A DNA stretch of 64,000 nt, from positions 310,001 through 374,000 of the forward strand of contig QJJF01000003.1 of assembly GCA_003202005.1 (NCBI GenBank). The letters are read 5' to 3'. The stretch is from Williamsia faeni. GTDB lineage: Bacteria; Actinomycetota; Actinomycetes; Mycobacteriales; Mycobacteriaceae. Shown here piece by piece: positions 1-8,410 of the stretch (positions are counted from its first letter, which is position 1; each line of letters opens with the position of its first letter). Made by a program: the position numbers and the translations under genes. A model generated the notes under the pieces. The model searched no databases, was not told the DNA's origin, and saw only the letters and a list, made by a program, of their open reading frames with translations.

Positions 1-1056
1 GTCGATGACGCGGAGCATACTGAGCAATGCCACCAGGGTCTTTCCCGATCCGACCTCACCTTGCAGAAGCCGGCTCATCGGCGCGACCTTGGTCAGACCG
101 GCCGATTCGGGACGCGCCATGTCCGCGGTGATCTCTTCGATGACTTCGTTCTGTCCGTCGGTGAGCGTGAACGGCAGGCGCTCGGTGAATCTGTCTTCGA
201 GACCACCGGCGACGTGCGGACAGGACGGTGCTTCGGCGCCCCGGTCGACATACCTGCGTTGCGCCAGCGCCAGCTGCAATGCCAGGGCCTCGTCGAACTT
301 CAGGCGCGCCGACGCCTGATCGATGTCGTATTGCCCCTCGGGAACGTGGATCTTGCGGATCGCGGCGTCGGCGCCGATCAGACCCCGTGCCTCGCGCTCG
401 GCCTCGGGCAGCGGATCCTCGATGGGATCAAGCCATCCCAGCACCGCCCGCACGCACTGCCAGATGGTCCAGGCCTGCAGCTTCGCGGTAGCCCGATAGA
501 CGGGAATCACGTCGCGCACGAACTCCGAGAAATCGATTGTGCGGTCGGTGTTCTCACCGCCGCCACCGGCGTCCGTCGCCAATGCCTTTGCGATGCCCTG
601 CATCAGAGCCGAACCCACCGCGTCGTCCGCCTCGATCGACGTGCCGTCTTCCGGCAGCCTCAGCCAATTGGGGTGTGTCAGTTGCATCTCGTTGTTGAAA
701 TACTTCACCTGACCGGCCATCATCACCCGAGAGCCCTTCGGGAGCTTCGAGGCAATCCACGGCGAATTGAAGAATGTCACCGAGATCCGGGCATTCCCGT
801 CGAAGACAACAACTTTCGTCAACTTGGTTCGCGAGTTCCGGGCCTGGACGGTCCTGCATTCCTCGACCCGGGCCACCACCGTCAGCCGTTCACCGGCTTC
901 CGGTTTGCGCTCACCGGAGAGGTCACCCTGCTTGACGTAGCGGTCCGGCACATACCGCAACAGTTCGCCAACGGTGTGCACGTTGATCTGCTCGGCAAGC
1001 AGATCCGCCGCCTTGGCTCCCAGAACCACATCGAGCGACTCAGACAATGCCACCAC
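1..1056 (-). CDS. recG: ATP-dependent DNA helicase RecG (N-terminal part, runs off window)
   Basis: RecG remodels stalled replication forks and Holliday junctions. The visible 352 residues carry the N-terminal wedge/OB-fold region followed by the start of the helicase core; the Walker A motif GEVGSGKT is at residues 333-340, close to the window edge. The remaining helicase motifs lie outside. The start is the GTG pair at 1056/1053, preceded by a GGTGGGAG ribosome-binding site inside the end of the upstream gene; the upstream stop is 2 nt away, so the two genes are probably co-translated. The DAK-domain gene followed by recG is the same order as Rv2974c/Rv2973c in M. tuberculosis. Confidence 0.95.
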   Translation of the reverse strand, partial: MVALSESLDVVLGAKAADLLAEQINVHTVGELLRYVPDRYVKQGDLSGERKPEAGERLTVVARVEECRTVQARNSRTKLTKVVVFDGNARISVTFFNSPWIASKLPKGSRVMMAGQVKYFNNEMQLTHPNWLRLPEDGTSIEADDAVGSALMQGIAKALATDAGGGGENTDRTIDFSEFVRDVIPVYRATAKLQAWTIWQCVRAVLGWLDPIEDPLPEAEREARGLIGADAAIRKIHVPEGQYDIDQASARLKFDEALALQLALAQRRYVDRGAEAPSCPHVAGGLEDRFTERLPFTLTDGQNEVIEEITADMARPESAGLTKVAPMSRLLQGEVGSGKTLVALLSMLRVID

Positions 1057-1058
1057 TG

Positions 1059-2738
1059 CTATTCGACTCCCACCTGAAGCAGTTCGCCCACCTGCCCGCC
1101 CGGAAAGCTCACGAACTCGACTCCGGGGTGGTGGGTGTTCACATGATGTTCGAGTTGCTCGAGCACCTCGGGCTCGAGATTGCGCCCGGCGAGCACACTG
1201 ACCATCTCACCACCGGTGCTGAGTAGCAGATCAACCAAACCTGCTGCCGCGCCGATGATCTCGGGATGGATCACCAGGACACCATCGCCGATGAGCCCCA
1301 GGTGATCACCGGGCTCGCAGGTACCGGCAAATGTCAGGGTTCGCTCGGTGGCCGTGACCACCGCGCCGAACCGGGTGGCGGCAGCGGCATCGGCCATCGC
1401 GTACGCGTCGTCGTCGGGCAGTTCGCTGGGGTCGTGCACGGCCATCGCCGCCAGACTCTGCACCATCGAACCGCCGGGCAGGATCACCACCGAACGCTCG
1501 CGAGAACGCGCTGCCGCGGCGACAGCAACGAGGTCCGGGGCCGGCAACGCGCCGTTACCCATCAAGATCACATGTGCACTGTCGACATCGATGATCGCCT
1601 TGGCCAGCACCTCGGCATCCAGCTCGCCGGCCCCACCGGCATCGGCCCGGACCACCACCGCGCCTTCCTGCTCGAACAGCTCCGCGGCCTCGTCGCCCGT
1701 GACAACGGCAATCACCGCACGCTTGCGACGCGGCGGGCGCGGGGCTTTGTCCCCTTGTCCCCGATACGAGTCGAGGAGAAAACAGCTGATCCTGATGTCG
1801 CTCACCCGGCCGAGCGCCACGCCGGCCTCGACCGCGGCGCCGGGCTCGCAGGTGTGGACGTGGATGGAAAAGCGTTCGCCGGCACCGTCATCCGCGCTGT
1901 CCCCGACGATCACCACGGCATCGCCTAGTTCGCCGAGGTTGGTACGCAGCGTCGAGATCTGATCGGGGGCGGCACCGCCCAGCAGGTACATCACCTCGAA
2001 GTCCATCTCGTCGTCGCCCTCGCACGGCTCACCGACCTGGTGCCCGATCCGATCCCCGCCACCGACCAAGGCGCCCTGATATCGACGGCGGCGAACCGAG
2101 ACACCGGTCAGTACCTTCACGAGCTCATCGAAGATGACCAGCAATCCGCGGCCACCGGCATCCACGACGCCGGCCTGGGCCAGGACGTCCAACTGCGACT
2201 GTGTGAGTTCGAGGTCGTCGGCACAACCGTCGGCGATGGCGCGGGCCAGGTCGGCCGGGGTGGCTTCGGCATGGTCGGCGGCGTTCTCCGCGGAGCGCCG
2301 CAGCAGGGTCAGGACCGTTCCCTCCCGCGGTTCACTGACCGCCCTGGTCGCCGCGAGCGATGCCAGGCGGAGCCCGGCAACCCAGAGGCTGTTGAAGGAG
2401 ACCCGGCGTTCGACGGCATTGATCTCGGCGGCATCGGCCAGGCCGACCAGGACCTGCGACAGGATGATCCCGGAGTTTCCGCGGGCCTTGGCCACAGCAC
2501 CCTCGGCCATCGCCCGGGCGACCGCCGGGGTGTCGGCCTCGTCGTCGAGAGAATCGACGGCCTGCGCCGCGGACCTCATGGTGTGCAGCATGTTGCTGCC
2601 GGTGTCGGAGTCGGGGATCGGGAAGACGTTCAGATCGTTGATCTCGGCGCGCACCGCATCGAGGCTGGTGACGGCGCCATGGATCCAATCCCGCAACACA
2701 CCAGGGTCCATCGCAGGTGCCCCGACCTGATCCACCAC
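1059..2738 (-). CDS. DAK1/DegV + DAK2 domain kinase (FakA-like, YloV family)
   Basis: Member of the dihydroxyacetone-kinase-like family; the Firmicute homologue FakA phosphorylates fatty acids bound to FakB, but the substrate in actinobacteria is not settled. The N-terminal DAK2 (DhaL) domain shows the Mg-ATP binding motif PIPDSDTGSNM near residues 40-50 and the ARGNSGIILSQ motif near residue 90. The C-terminal half is the FakA-C domain. I start at GTG 2738 because AAGGAGG lies 8 nt upstream; a GTG 9 nt earlier overlaps that site. The gene is intact here, whereas M. tuberculosis H37Rv annotates the region as two genes (Rv2974c and Rv2975c). A TACTCT -10-like box lies at 2771-2776. Confidence 0.88.
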   Translation of the reverse strand: MVDQVGAPAMDPGVLRDWIHGAVTSLDAVRAEINDLNVFPIPDSDTGSNMLHTMRSAAQAVDSLDDEADTPAVARAMAEGAVAKARGNSGIILSQVLVGLADAAEINAVERRVSFNSLWVAGLRLASLAATRAVSEPREGTVLTLLRRSAENAADHAEATPADLARAIADGCADDLELTQSQLDVLAQAGVVDAGGRGLLVIFDELVKVLTGVSVRRRRYQGALVGGGDRIGHQVGEPCEGDDEMDFEVMYLLGGAAPDQISTLRTNLGELGDAVVIVGDSADDGAGERFSIHVHTCEPGAAVEAGVALGRVSDIRISCFLLDSYRGQGDKAPRPPRRKRAVIAVVTGDEAAELFEQEGAVVVRADAGGAGELDAEVLAKAIIDVDSAHVILMGNGALPAPDLVAVAAAARSRERSVVILPGGSMVQSLAAMAVHDPSELPDDDAYAMADAAAATRFGAVVTATERTLTFAGTCEPGDHLGLIGDGVLVIHPEIIGAAAGLVDLLLSTGGEMVSVLAGRNLEPEVLEQLEHHVNTHHPGVEFVSFPGGQVGELLQVGVE

Positions 2739-2800
2739 GTGCCGCACCTCCTTCTTGTGGTCTGACCCACAGAGTAATCTGAGGGACCGTCAGTGCTGAT

Positions 2801-2848
2801 CTCAACCAGTTCCCGGGGCCGCTCTCAACCAGTTTCCCAGGGGCCGCT
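2801..2848. repeat. Tandem direct repeat (23 and 25 bp) upstream of rpmB
   Basis: Two adjacent copies begin CTCAACCAGTT and end GGGGCCGCT, at 2801-2823 and 2824-2848. They differ only by a T and an A inserted in the second copy. They lie in the intergenic space between the divergent DAK gene and rpmB, upstream of the likely rpmB promoter. No function is evident. Confidence 0.75.
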
Positions 2849-2880
2849 CACGACCATCTGGCCAGGCGTTTCCACCGCAT

Positions 2881-2910
2881 TTGGATCGCAGGTGTGCCAA
2901 CGGCTATCCT
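2881..2910 (+). promoter_or_regulatory. Putative rpmB promoter
   Basis: TTGGAT at 2881-2886 and TATCCT at 2905-2910 are separated by 18 bp, which fits a primary sigma-factor promoter. Transcription would start near 2917, giving a leader of about 80 nt before rpmB. Confidence 0.5.
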
Positions 2911-2995
2911 TGCAGGGTTGCCCATTGGGCGCTGACATCCGTGTCGGCATCACTGGGCCGATGACCACCTAATTTTCTCATGAAGGAGTTCGACG

Positions 2996-3187
2996 ATGGC
3001 TGCCGTCTGCGACGTATGCGCCAAGGGCCCCGGCTTCGGTAAGTCGGTCTCGCACTCACACCGGCGTACAAACCGGCGCTGGAACCCGAATATCCAGTCC
3101 GTGCGTGCGCAGGTCGCCCCCGGAAACCGCAAGCGCATCAACGTTTGCACCTCCTGCCTGAAGGCCGGCAAAGTCGTTCGGGGCTGA
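2996..3187 (+). CDS. rpmB: 50S ribosomal protein L28
   Basis: The 63-residue product is full length for bacterial L28, a large-subunit ribosomal protein. It keeps two CxxC pairs, Cys5/Cys8 and Cys51/Cys54, which form the zinc ribbon of the C+ type. Organisms of this group often hold a second, zinc-free C- copy controlled by Zur, so this is expected to be the zinc-replete paralogue. The start ATG follows GAAGGAG by 8 nt. The next gene starts 2 nt after the stop codon. Confidence 0.96.
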   Translation: MAAVCDVCAKGPGFGKSVSHSHRRTNRRWNPNIQSVRAQVAPGNRKRINVCTSCLKAGKVVRG

Positions 3188-3189
3188 GT

Positions 3190-4008
3190 GTGACCGAGTT
3201 GCGGTCCACTCCGACCGATTCCGACTCAGTTCAACTCGTCGATGGTGTGCTCCGCATTGCCATCGCCTCAGACAAGGCCGGTAACTCGCTGGACCGGGCC
3301 TACTTCGATCGTGGTGCTGTTGCACTGCGTCAGTTGGCTCGCGGCGAGATCAAGGCGGGTGCGGTGCTGCTCGTCGGTACCGGAGCGAATTTCTGTGCGG
3401 GCGGCAACGTCCGTGACTTTGCTTCCGCCGACGATCGTGCCGAGTTCCTGGCCGGACTGGCCGGAGACTTCCACGACTTCATCCGTGCACTGACTGCTGC
3501 GAACGTACCGATCGTCGCCGCTGTGCACGGCTGGGCCGCGGGCGCCGGAATGAGCATCGTCACACACTGTGACGTTGCGATCGCCGGTACCTCGACGAAG
3601 CTCCGTCCGGCATATCTCGGCATCGGACTGTCCCCCGACGGCGGCCTCACCTGGTCGCTGCCGCGGGTCATCGGTGCCGCGCGTGCTCGCGACATCATCT
3701 TGACCAACCGCGCGGTGGACGCCGCCGAGGGCCTCGACCTCGGTCTGTTCTCGCGTGTGGTCGAAGACGATCAGGTGCTGGCCACCGCCGAGGCTGCTGC
3801 AGCTTCGATCGCGGCCGGCCCGTGGCGCACGCTCGCGGCCACCCGCAAGCTCCTGACCGCATCGGCCACCCGCTCGCTCACCGAGCAGCTGGACGCCGAA
3901 GCCGAGTCGATCGCCGCACTGTCCGCACTTCCGGACGGCATCGAGGGTGTCAACGCGTTTGTCGGCAAGACCAAGCCCGACTACGCGTCTGTGAACGCAC
4001 AAAGCTGA
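3190..4008 (+). CDS. Crotonase-family enoyl-CoA hydratase/isomerase, atypical active site
   Basis: The 272-residue product has the crotonase fold: oxyanion-hole region AGGNVRDF (70-77) and AAGAGMSI (116-123), and a C-terminal helical part. The two catalytic glutamates of hydratases are absent. The first position is Met121, the second appears to be Ala141, and an aspartate, Asp150, sits in the LSPDGG motif. An acidic residue there is typical of isomerase or dehalogenase-type members, so I favour enoyl-CoA isomerase or an unknown acyl-CoA reaction over hydration. The start is GTG 3190, 2 nt after the rpmB stop. A strong terminator follows. Confidence 0.85.
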   Translation: MTELRSTPTDSDSVQLVDGVLRIAIASDKAGNSLDRAYFDRGAVALRQLARGEIKAGAVLLVGTGANFCAGGNVRDFASADDRAEFLAGLAGDFHDFIRALTAANVPIVAAVHGWAAGAGMSIVTHCDVAIAGTSTKLRPAYLGIGLSPDGGLTWSLPRVIGAARARDIILTNRAVDAAEGLDLGLFSRVVEDDQVLATAEAAAASIAAGPWRTLAATRKLLTASATRSLTEQLDAEAESIAALSALPDGIEGVNAFVGKTKPDYASVNAQS

Positions 4009-4038
4009 CCCCTCGTGAACTGACGAGCTCTTCAAACC

Positions 4039-4074
4039 AAAAATGGCCACCCGCTTCTGCGGGTGGCCATTTTT
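4039..4074. terminator. Bidirectional intrinsic terminator between crotonase and ung
   Basis: A perfect 16-bp stem (4039-4054 with 4059-4074) around the loop TTCT has an A-run on the left and a T-run on the right. It can therefore end transcription from both converging genes. Confidence 0.93.
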
Positions 4075-4089
4075 GCATTCAAGGCACGG

Positions 4090-4770
4090 TCAGGGCAGGC
4101 GCCAATCGACTTCGCCTGCACCCTGTTCCACCAATGCCGCATTGGCGCGCGAGAAGGGTTTGGAACCGAAGAATCCCCGTCGGGCCGACAGCGGCGACGG
4201 GTGCGGCGACACGATGGTCGTGACACCGGGTAGCCATGGCTGCAGCGACGCGGCATCCTTACCCCACAAGATGGCGACCAACGGTTGGTCCCGCGCAGCC
4301 AGCGCCTTGATGGCGCACTCGGTCACCGATTCCCAGCCCTTGCCCCGATGACTTCCCGCAGCCCCCGGTGCGACGGTGAGCACCCTGTTGAGAAGCAGGA
4401 CGCCCTGCTTCGCCCACGGTGTCAGGTCGCCGTTCGAAGGCCGCTCGAATCCGAGGTCGTCGCAGTACTCGGTGTAGATATTGCCCAGGCTCCGTGGCAC
4501 CGGTCTCACATCGGCAGCCACCGAAAAGCTCAGGCCGACAGCGTGACCGGGCGTCGGGTAGGGATCCTGCCCGACGATCAGAACCCGAACGTCGTCGAAC
4601 GGATTCGTGAAGGCGCGCAACACATGTGCGCCCTCGGGCAGGTAGCTGCGGCCATCGGCGAGCTCACCCCGGAGGAATACGCCCATCCGGGTGACATCGT
4701 CGGCCACCGTCGCAAGCGCATCGGCCCAGCCCGGATCGACCAGGGCCGACAGTGGTTGTGCGTCAGGCAT
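4090..4770 (-). CDS. ung: Uracil-DNA glycosylase (family 1)
   Basis: Removes uracil from DNA in base-excision repair. The catalytic water-activating motif GQDPYP is at residues 67-72 (Asp69), and the DNA-intercalation/His motif HPSPLS lies near residue 190; both are intact. Length 226 aa is normal for the family. The start is ATG 4770, behind a purine-rich CAGGGGGA site; an in-frame ATG 39 nt upstream would overlap the carbonic anhydrase stop codon and has no such site. It follows thiL and the carbonic anhydrase on the same strand; M. tuberculosis has thiL-ung (Rv2977c/Rv2976c). Confidence 0.96.
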   Translation of the reverse strand: MPDAQPLSALVDPGWADALATVADDVTRMGVFLRGELADGRSYLPEGAHVLRAFTNPFDDVRVLIVGQDPYPTPGHAVGLSFSVAADVRPVPRSLGNIYTEYCDDLGFERPSNGDLTPWAKQGVLLLNRVLTVAPGAAGSHRGKGWESVTECAIKALAARDQPLVAILWGKDAASLQPWLPGVTTIVSPHPSPLSARRGFFGSKPFSRANAALVEQGAGEVDWRLP

Positions 4771-4808
4771 TTCGGATCCCCCTGCCACTGGTTGCGCAGC
4801 GAATGGCA

Positions 4809-5330
4809 CTAGTCGAGCCGGCGGAGTGCGGTGCGGTAGTACGCCGCGTTCGCCGCGTAGTTCTCGACGCTCATCTCGATGTGTCCCTCGGCGACCTCGT
4901 AGCCTTCACGGATCTTCGCCGGAACACCCAGCGCCATCGAACGTTCAGGAAGTTCGAAGCCGTAGGCGACCACCGCACCGGCGCCGACGATCGACCCCGC
5001 GCCGATACGAGAACCGTTGAGCACCACAGAACCTGATGCGATCAGAACGCTGTCGCCGATGGTCGCGCCCTCGATGTGGGCGTTGTGCCCGACCACACAA
5101 CCCGCACCGATCACCGTCGGATGCACAGGTGTGCAGTGGATGACGGTGCCGTCCTGGATGTTCGTCTTCTCACCGATGTGGATCGTCCCGTAGTCAGCGC
5201 GGAGCACGGCCCCGGGCCACACAGAAGCTCCGGCCCCGAGTGTCACAGCGCCGATCACCACCGCATCGGGGTGTACATAGGCACCTTCGCCAAGTTGGGG
5301 TTCGCGGTCACCGAGTGCGTAAACAGCCAT
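4809..5330 (-). CDS. Gamma-class carbonic anhydrase family protein (left-handed beta-helix)
   Basis: The 173-residue product consists of hexapeptide repeats (GAVTLG, GASVWPG, GDSVLIA and similar) forming a left-handed beta-helix. The histidines in QDGTVIHC and [10 protein letters not shown] are the expected zinc ligands between subunits of the trimer. Family members reversibly hydrate CO2, although many YrdA/PaaY-like members have weak or unknown activity. The start ATG 5330 (MAVYALGD) is preferred over an in-frame ATG 39 nt upstream because it matches the usual family N-terminus. It lies between thiL and ung on the same strand. Confidence 0.88.
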   Translation of the reverse strand: MAVYALGDREPQLGEGAYVHPDAVVIGAVTLGAGASVWPGAVLRADYGTIHIGEKTNIQDGTVIHCTPVHPTVIGAGCVVGHNAHIEGATIGDSVLIASGSVVLNGSRIGAGSIVGAGAVVAYGFELPERSMALGVPAKIREGYEVAEGHIEMSVENYAANAAYYRTALRRLD

Positions 5331-5372
5331 ACACGTCACAGTATCGGTAGCCGCCATCGAACAACCCACCCG

Positions 5373-6365
5373 TCAGAAGGTGTGCCATCCGGCTTCGGGG
5401 TCGGCATCCATCCCGCTGATGGTGACGGGTGGATCTGCCGGCCCGGCATGCACCGATCCGATCGCCGTCCACCCGGCCGGAAGCTCGCCCGGCGCGAAGG
5501 TGGCCAGCAACTCGTGATCTTCGCCGCCGGCTGTTGTCCAGACATTCATGTCGACACCGAGCCTGGCTGCGGCAGCGGGCAATTCGGACACCACCGGGAT
5601 CGCGGCGACGTCGATCTGGATCCTCAACCCGCTCGCCCTGGACATCGTGTGGAGCTCTCGCACCAGTCCGTCGGAGATGTCGGTCATCGAATGAACACCT
5701 GACTCGGCGGCTGCCACGCCCAGCTCCAGGTGCGGCTCCGGCGCACAATGTGCCTGCACCAGAGCGGCGAAGTCGCTGATGCCGGCCGACAGCAGATCCA
5801 TACCGGCGGCCGATGAGCCGAGGGGGCCCGAGACCGCGACGACGTCACCGGCCTGCGCGGCCGACAGACGCACCGGTTTACGCGTGTCCATGGCGCCGAT
5901 CGCCGTCACCGCGAGCACCAGTTGATCGCCTGCGGTCAGATCGCCGCCGACAACATTCGCCCCATATCGGCGTGCGGCCTCCCGCATGCCATCGCGCAGA
6001 CCCACCAACGTGGTGACCGGGATGTCCTTCGGACAGGTCACGGAGGCAAGAAATCCGGTGACCCGCCCGCCCATCGAGATCACGTCGGCCGCATTCGCGA
6101 CCACCGCCTTGAACCCGATCTGATGCGGACTGCTCCAGTCCAGGCGGAAGTGCCGGCCGTCGACGAGTGCGTCGGTACTGACCACCACGGGTCCGCCGCC
6201 GACCAACACGGCAGCGTCGTCGCCGGGGCCGACCAGCACCACATGATCCCCCCGCGAATCTTCGTCGGGGGTGGTGAACAGATCGATCAGCACTTGCTCG
6301 CCGACCTCACTGACCGTGGGAACCGGATCGGTGGACAGCGTTCTCACCGCGCCTTTCGTTTTCAT
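5373..6365 (-). CDS. thiL: Thiamine-monophosphate kinase
   Basis: Phosphorylates thiamine monophosphate to the active cofactor thiamine diphosphate. Family motifs are visible: GPGDDAAV (Mg/ATP site, near residue 50), STDALVDGRHF, the NAADVISMGG helix, GGDLTAGD, the ISDGL motif near residue 220 and GGEDHELL near residue 270. Length 330 aa is normal. The start is ATG 6365; a GTG further in, behind AAAGG, is an alternative. It is divergent from the Lrp-like gene. Confidence 0.94.
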   Translation of the reverse strand: MKTKGAVRTLSTDPVPTVSEVGEQVLIDLFTTPDEDSRGDHVVLVGPGDDAAVLVGGGPVVVSTDALVDGRHFRLDWSSPHQIGFKAVVANAADVISMGGRVTGFLASVTCPKDIPVTTLVGLRDGMREAARRYGANVVGGDLTAGDQLVLAVTAIGAMDTRKPVRLSAAQAGDVVAVSGPLGSSAAGMDLLSAGISDFAALVQAHCAPEPHLELGVAAAESGVHSMTDISDGLVRELHTMSRASGLRIQIDVAAIPVVSELPAAAARLGVDMNVWTTAGGEDHELLATFAPGELPAGWTAIGSVHAGPADPPVTISGMDADPEAGWHTF

Positions 6366-6470
6366 GTGGACTCGCTTGATTGGGCACTCGGCACCGTTGT
6401 CGGTGACAATATGTGCCAGTCTATTTGGGTCAGCCACCGGCTGATCGTCGTCGTGAACGAAAGGAACACC

Positions 6471-6719
6471 GTGGTTCAGGCTTACATACTGATCCAGACC
6501 GAGGTCGGTAAGGCTGCCGTAGCGGCAGCAACGATCTCGGAAATTGCCGGTGTTGCCTCGTCCGAGGAGGTCAGCGGTCCGTACGACGTCATCGTGCGGG
6601 TCGACGCGACCAATGCATCGCACCTCACCGAGGATGTTGTCCCGAAGATTCAGCAGGTGGATGGGATCACTCGAACCCTGACGTGCCCGGTCGTGACGGG
6701 CATCCCGAGGCAGGTGTGA
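6471..6719 (+). CDS. Stand-alone Lrp/AsnC ligand-binding (RAM) domain protein
   Basis: This 82-residue protein is only the effector-binding RAM domain (beta-alpha-beta-beta-alpha-beta) of Lrp/AsnC regulators, without a helix-turn-helix. Characteristic pieces are YILIQTEVGK, SGPYDVIVRV and GITRTLTC. Such proteins bind amino acids and can pair with full-length Lrp partners, so a sensory role is likely. The start is GTG 6471, behind AAAGGA. The stop codon overlaps the next start as GTGA, which indicates translational coupling with the DUF3515 gene. Confidence 0.85.
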   Translation: MVQAYILIQTEVGKAAVAAATISEIAGVASSEEVSGPYDVIVRVDATNASHLTEDVVPKIQQVDGITRTLTCPVVTGIPRQV

Positions 6720-7252
6720 GCGAGCCGGCCCCGAGCCGGCTCAGCCCGGCGATCATTGCGACCATCATCACGATCCCGGTGATGGTGATCGTGGCCTTCA
6801 TCACCTACGCGGTCATCAAGACCGATGACAAAACGTCCGCCGACACGCCTTTGAAGGCGATGTCGGCTCCCGAGAGTTCGTCGCCGGACTGCGCCGCCCT
6901 GATCGCCGCGCTGCCCGAGACCTTCGACGGATTCGGCAAGAAGACGACGTCCGACGACGGCATGGTCAGCTGGCCGCCCGGGAATCAGGTGCCCGGACCC
7001 GTACAGCTGCGGTGCGGCGTCGAACGACCCGAATCCCTCTCCCCCACCTCGGGCCTGCAGGTGGTCGATCCCGTCCAGTGGTTCCTGGTGCCGGCGACCA
7101 CCGAGGACCCGGGCTTCCTCTGGTACGCCGTCGACCACCGACCCTATGTGGCGATCTGGCTTCCCGAAAACGTGGGCAACGGCCCGATCCAACAGATTTC
7201 GCAACTGATCGAAGAACACCTGCCGACGGCCCCGATCGATCTGGGCAACTAG
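6716..7252 (+). CDS. DUF3515 membrane-anchored protein
   Basis: The 178-residue product has a short cytoplasmic N-terminus, one transmembrane segment (about residues 12-34, IIATIITIPVMVIVAFI) and an extracytoplasmic domain beginning around the SPDCAAL motif. Together with a second cysteine (LRCGVE), that domain is typical of DUF3515. The function is unknown; the M. tuberculosis equivalent is Rv2980. It overlaps the Lrp-like gene by 4 nt. In related genomes ddl lies between this gene and gpsA, but here the two meet directly. Confidence 0.8.
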   Translation: MSEPAPSRLSPAIIATIITIPVMVIVAFITYAVIKTDDKTSADTPLKAMSAPESSSPDCAALIAALPETFDGFGKKTTSDDGMVSWPPGNQVPGPVQLRCGVERPESLSPTSGLQVVDPVQWFLVPATTEDPGFLWYAVDHRPYVAIWLPENVGNGPIQQISQLIEEHLPTAPIDLGN

Positions 7253-7298
7253 CAATCCGGGCGGAAGGCGGCGGAGCCGGCCACTCCGGCTCGGATTG
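7253..7298. terminator. Hairpin between DUF3515 gene and gpsA
   Basis: An outer stem CAATCCG/CGGATTG (7253-7259 with 7292-7298) encloses an inner perfect stem GAGCCGG/CCGGCTC (7274-7280 with 7286-7292). It sits between two convergent genes and lacks a T-run, so it is probably a factor-assisted or I-shaped terminator. Confidence 0.6.
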
Positions 7299-7304
7299 AC
7301 GGAG

Positions 7305-8300
7305 TCACTCGGGTTTTGTCCGGCGACCGAGCAGTTGGTAAATGGCGTCGGTGACGGTGAGACCTTCGTGACACACCTGGTGCACTGCCTCTGTCAACGG
7401 CATGTCGACCCCGTACTTCTGCGCGAGCGCGCGCACCGATGAGCAGGACTTGACGCCTTCGGCCACTTGACCATTGGTCGCTTCCTGCGCCTCCGCGATC
7501 GACTTGCCTTCTCCGAGGCGACTACCGAAGGTCCGGTTGCGGGACAGCGGCGACGAACATGTGGCCACCAGGTCGCCGATGCCGGCCAGCCCGGCCAACG
7601 TTTCCGGACGGGCCCCGAGTGCGACACCGAGTCGAATGGTCTCGGCCAGGCCCCGGGTGATGATCGACGCGCGGGTGTTGTCGCCCAGACCCACACCCGA
7701 CGCCATGCCGCAGGCCAGTGCGATGACGTTCTTCACGGCCCCCCCGACCTCACATCCGACCACATCGGTGTTGGTGTACGGCCGGAAATATTTGGTGCTG
7801 CAAGCCTTTTGAATCTCACGGGAACGAACCTCATCGGCACACGCCACCACCGTGGCGGCCGGTTGCCCCATCGCGATCTCTCCCGCCAGGTTCGGGCCCG
7901 ACAACACCGCCACCCGATCGGGACTCGCTCCGGTCACCTCGATGATGACCTCACTCATCCGCAGCAGGGTGCCGGTCTCGATACCTTTGGCCAACGACAT
8001 CAGCGTCGCGGTGTCACTCAGATACGGAAGCCATGACTGCATACTCGAACGCAACGACTGCGACGGCACCGCACACACCACCAGATCCGCGCCACCGAGT
8101 GCCTCTGCCAGATCGGCACTGGCGCGCAAACCCTCGGGCAACGGCACATCGGGGAGGTAGTCGGGATTGGTGTGCGTCGAGTTGATGGCGTCGGCCAACT
8201 CGGCCCGCCGCGACCACAGGATCGTCGGGGTGCCGGCCTCCACCAAGACCTTGGCCATCGCTGTGCCCCATGAACCCGAGCCCATGACGACCGCGCGCAT
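7305..8300 (-). CDS. gpsA: Glycerol-3-phosphate dehydrogenase [NAD(P)+]
   Basis: Reduces dihydroxyacetone phosphate to sn-glycerol-3-phosphate for phospholipid synthesis. The N-terminal Rossmann motif GSGSWG starts at residue 7. The catalytic lysine lies in [10 protein letters not shown] near residue 190, and the substrate-binding region [10 protein letters not shown] is present. Length 331 aa is normal. The start ATG 8300 is preceded by GGGTGGG; upstream in-frame codons are rejected because they precede the Rossmann strand. The M. tuberculosis equivalent is Rv2982c (gpdA2), divergent from fbiD as here. Confidence 0.95.
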   Translation of the reverse strand: MRAVVMGSGSWGTAMAKVLVEAGTPTILWSRRAELADAINSTHTNPDYLPDVPLPEGLRASADLAEALGGADLVVCAVPSQSLRSSMQSWLPYLSDTATLMSLAKGIETGTLLRMSEVIIEVTGASPDRVAVLSGPNLAGEIAMGQPAATVVACADEVRSREIQKACSTKYFRPYTNTDVVGCEVGGAVKNVIALACGMASGVGLGDNTRASIITRGLAETIRLGVALGARPETLAGLAGIGDLVATCSSPLSRNRTFGSRLGEGKSIAEAQEATNGQVAEGVKSCSSVRALAQKYGVDMPLTEAVHQVCHEGLTVTDAIYQLLGRRTKPE

Positions 8301-8410
8301 AACGCCACCCACCCTCTGTCTCCTCGGCTGTCCGGTCTCTCCGCGACGATCCAAGCCTAGAGGGCGGTGCCAAGGCGGGGTACCTTTTCACCCCGGCACG
8401 GGCGCCGACC

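Noticed and set aside
4039-4074. Perfect palindrome considered as a member of the repeat families
   Set aside because: It has a 4-nt loop, A/T flanks and no shared core, so it is an ordinary bidirectional terminator. The same holds for 12263-12299 and 26299-26329.
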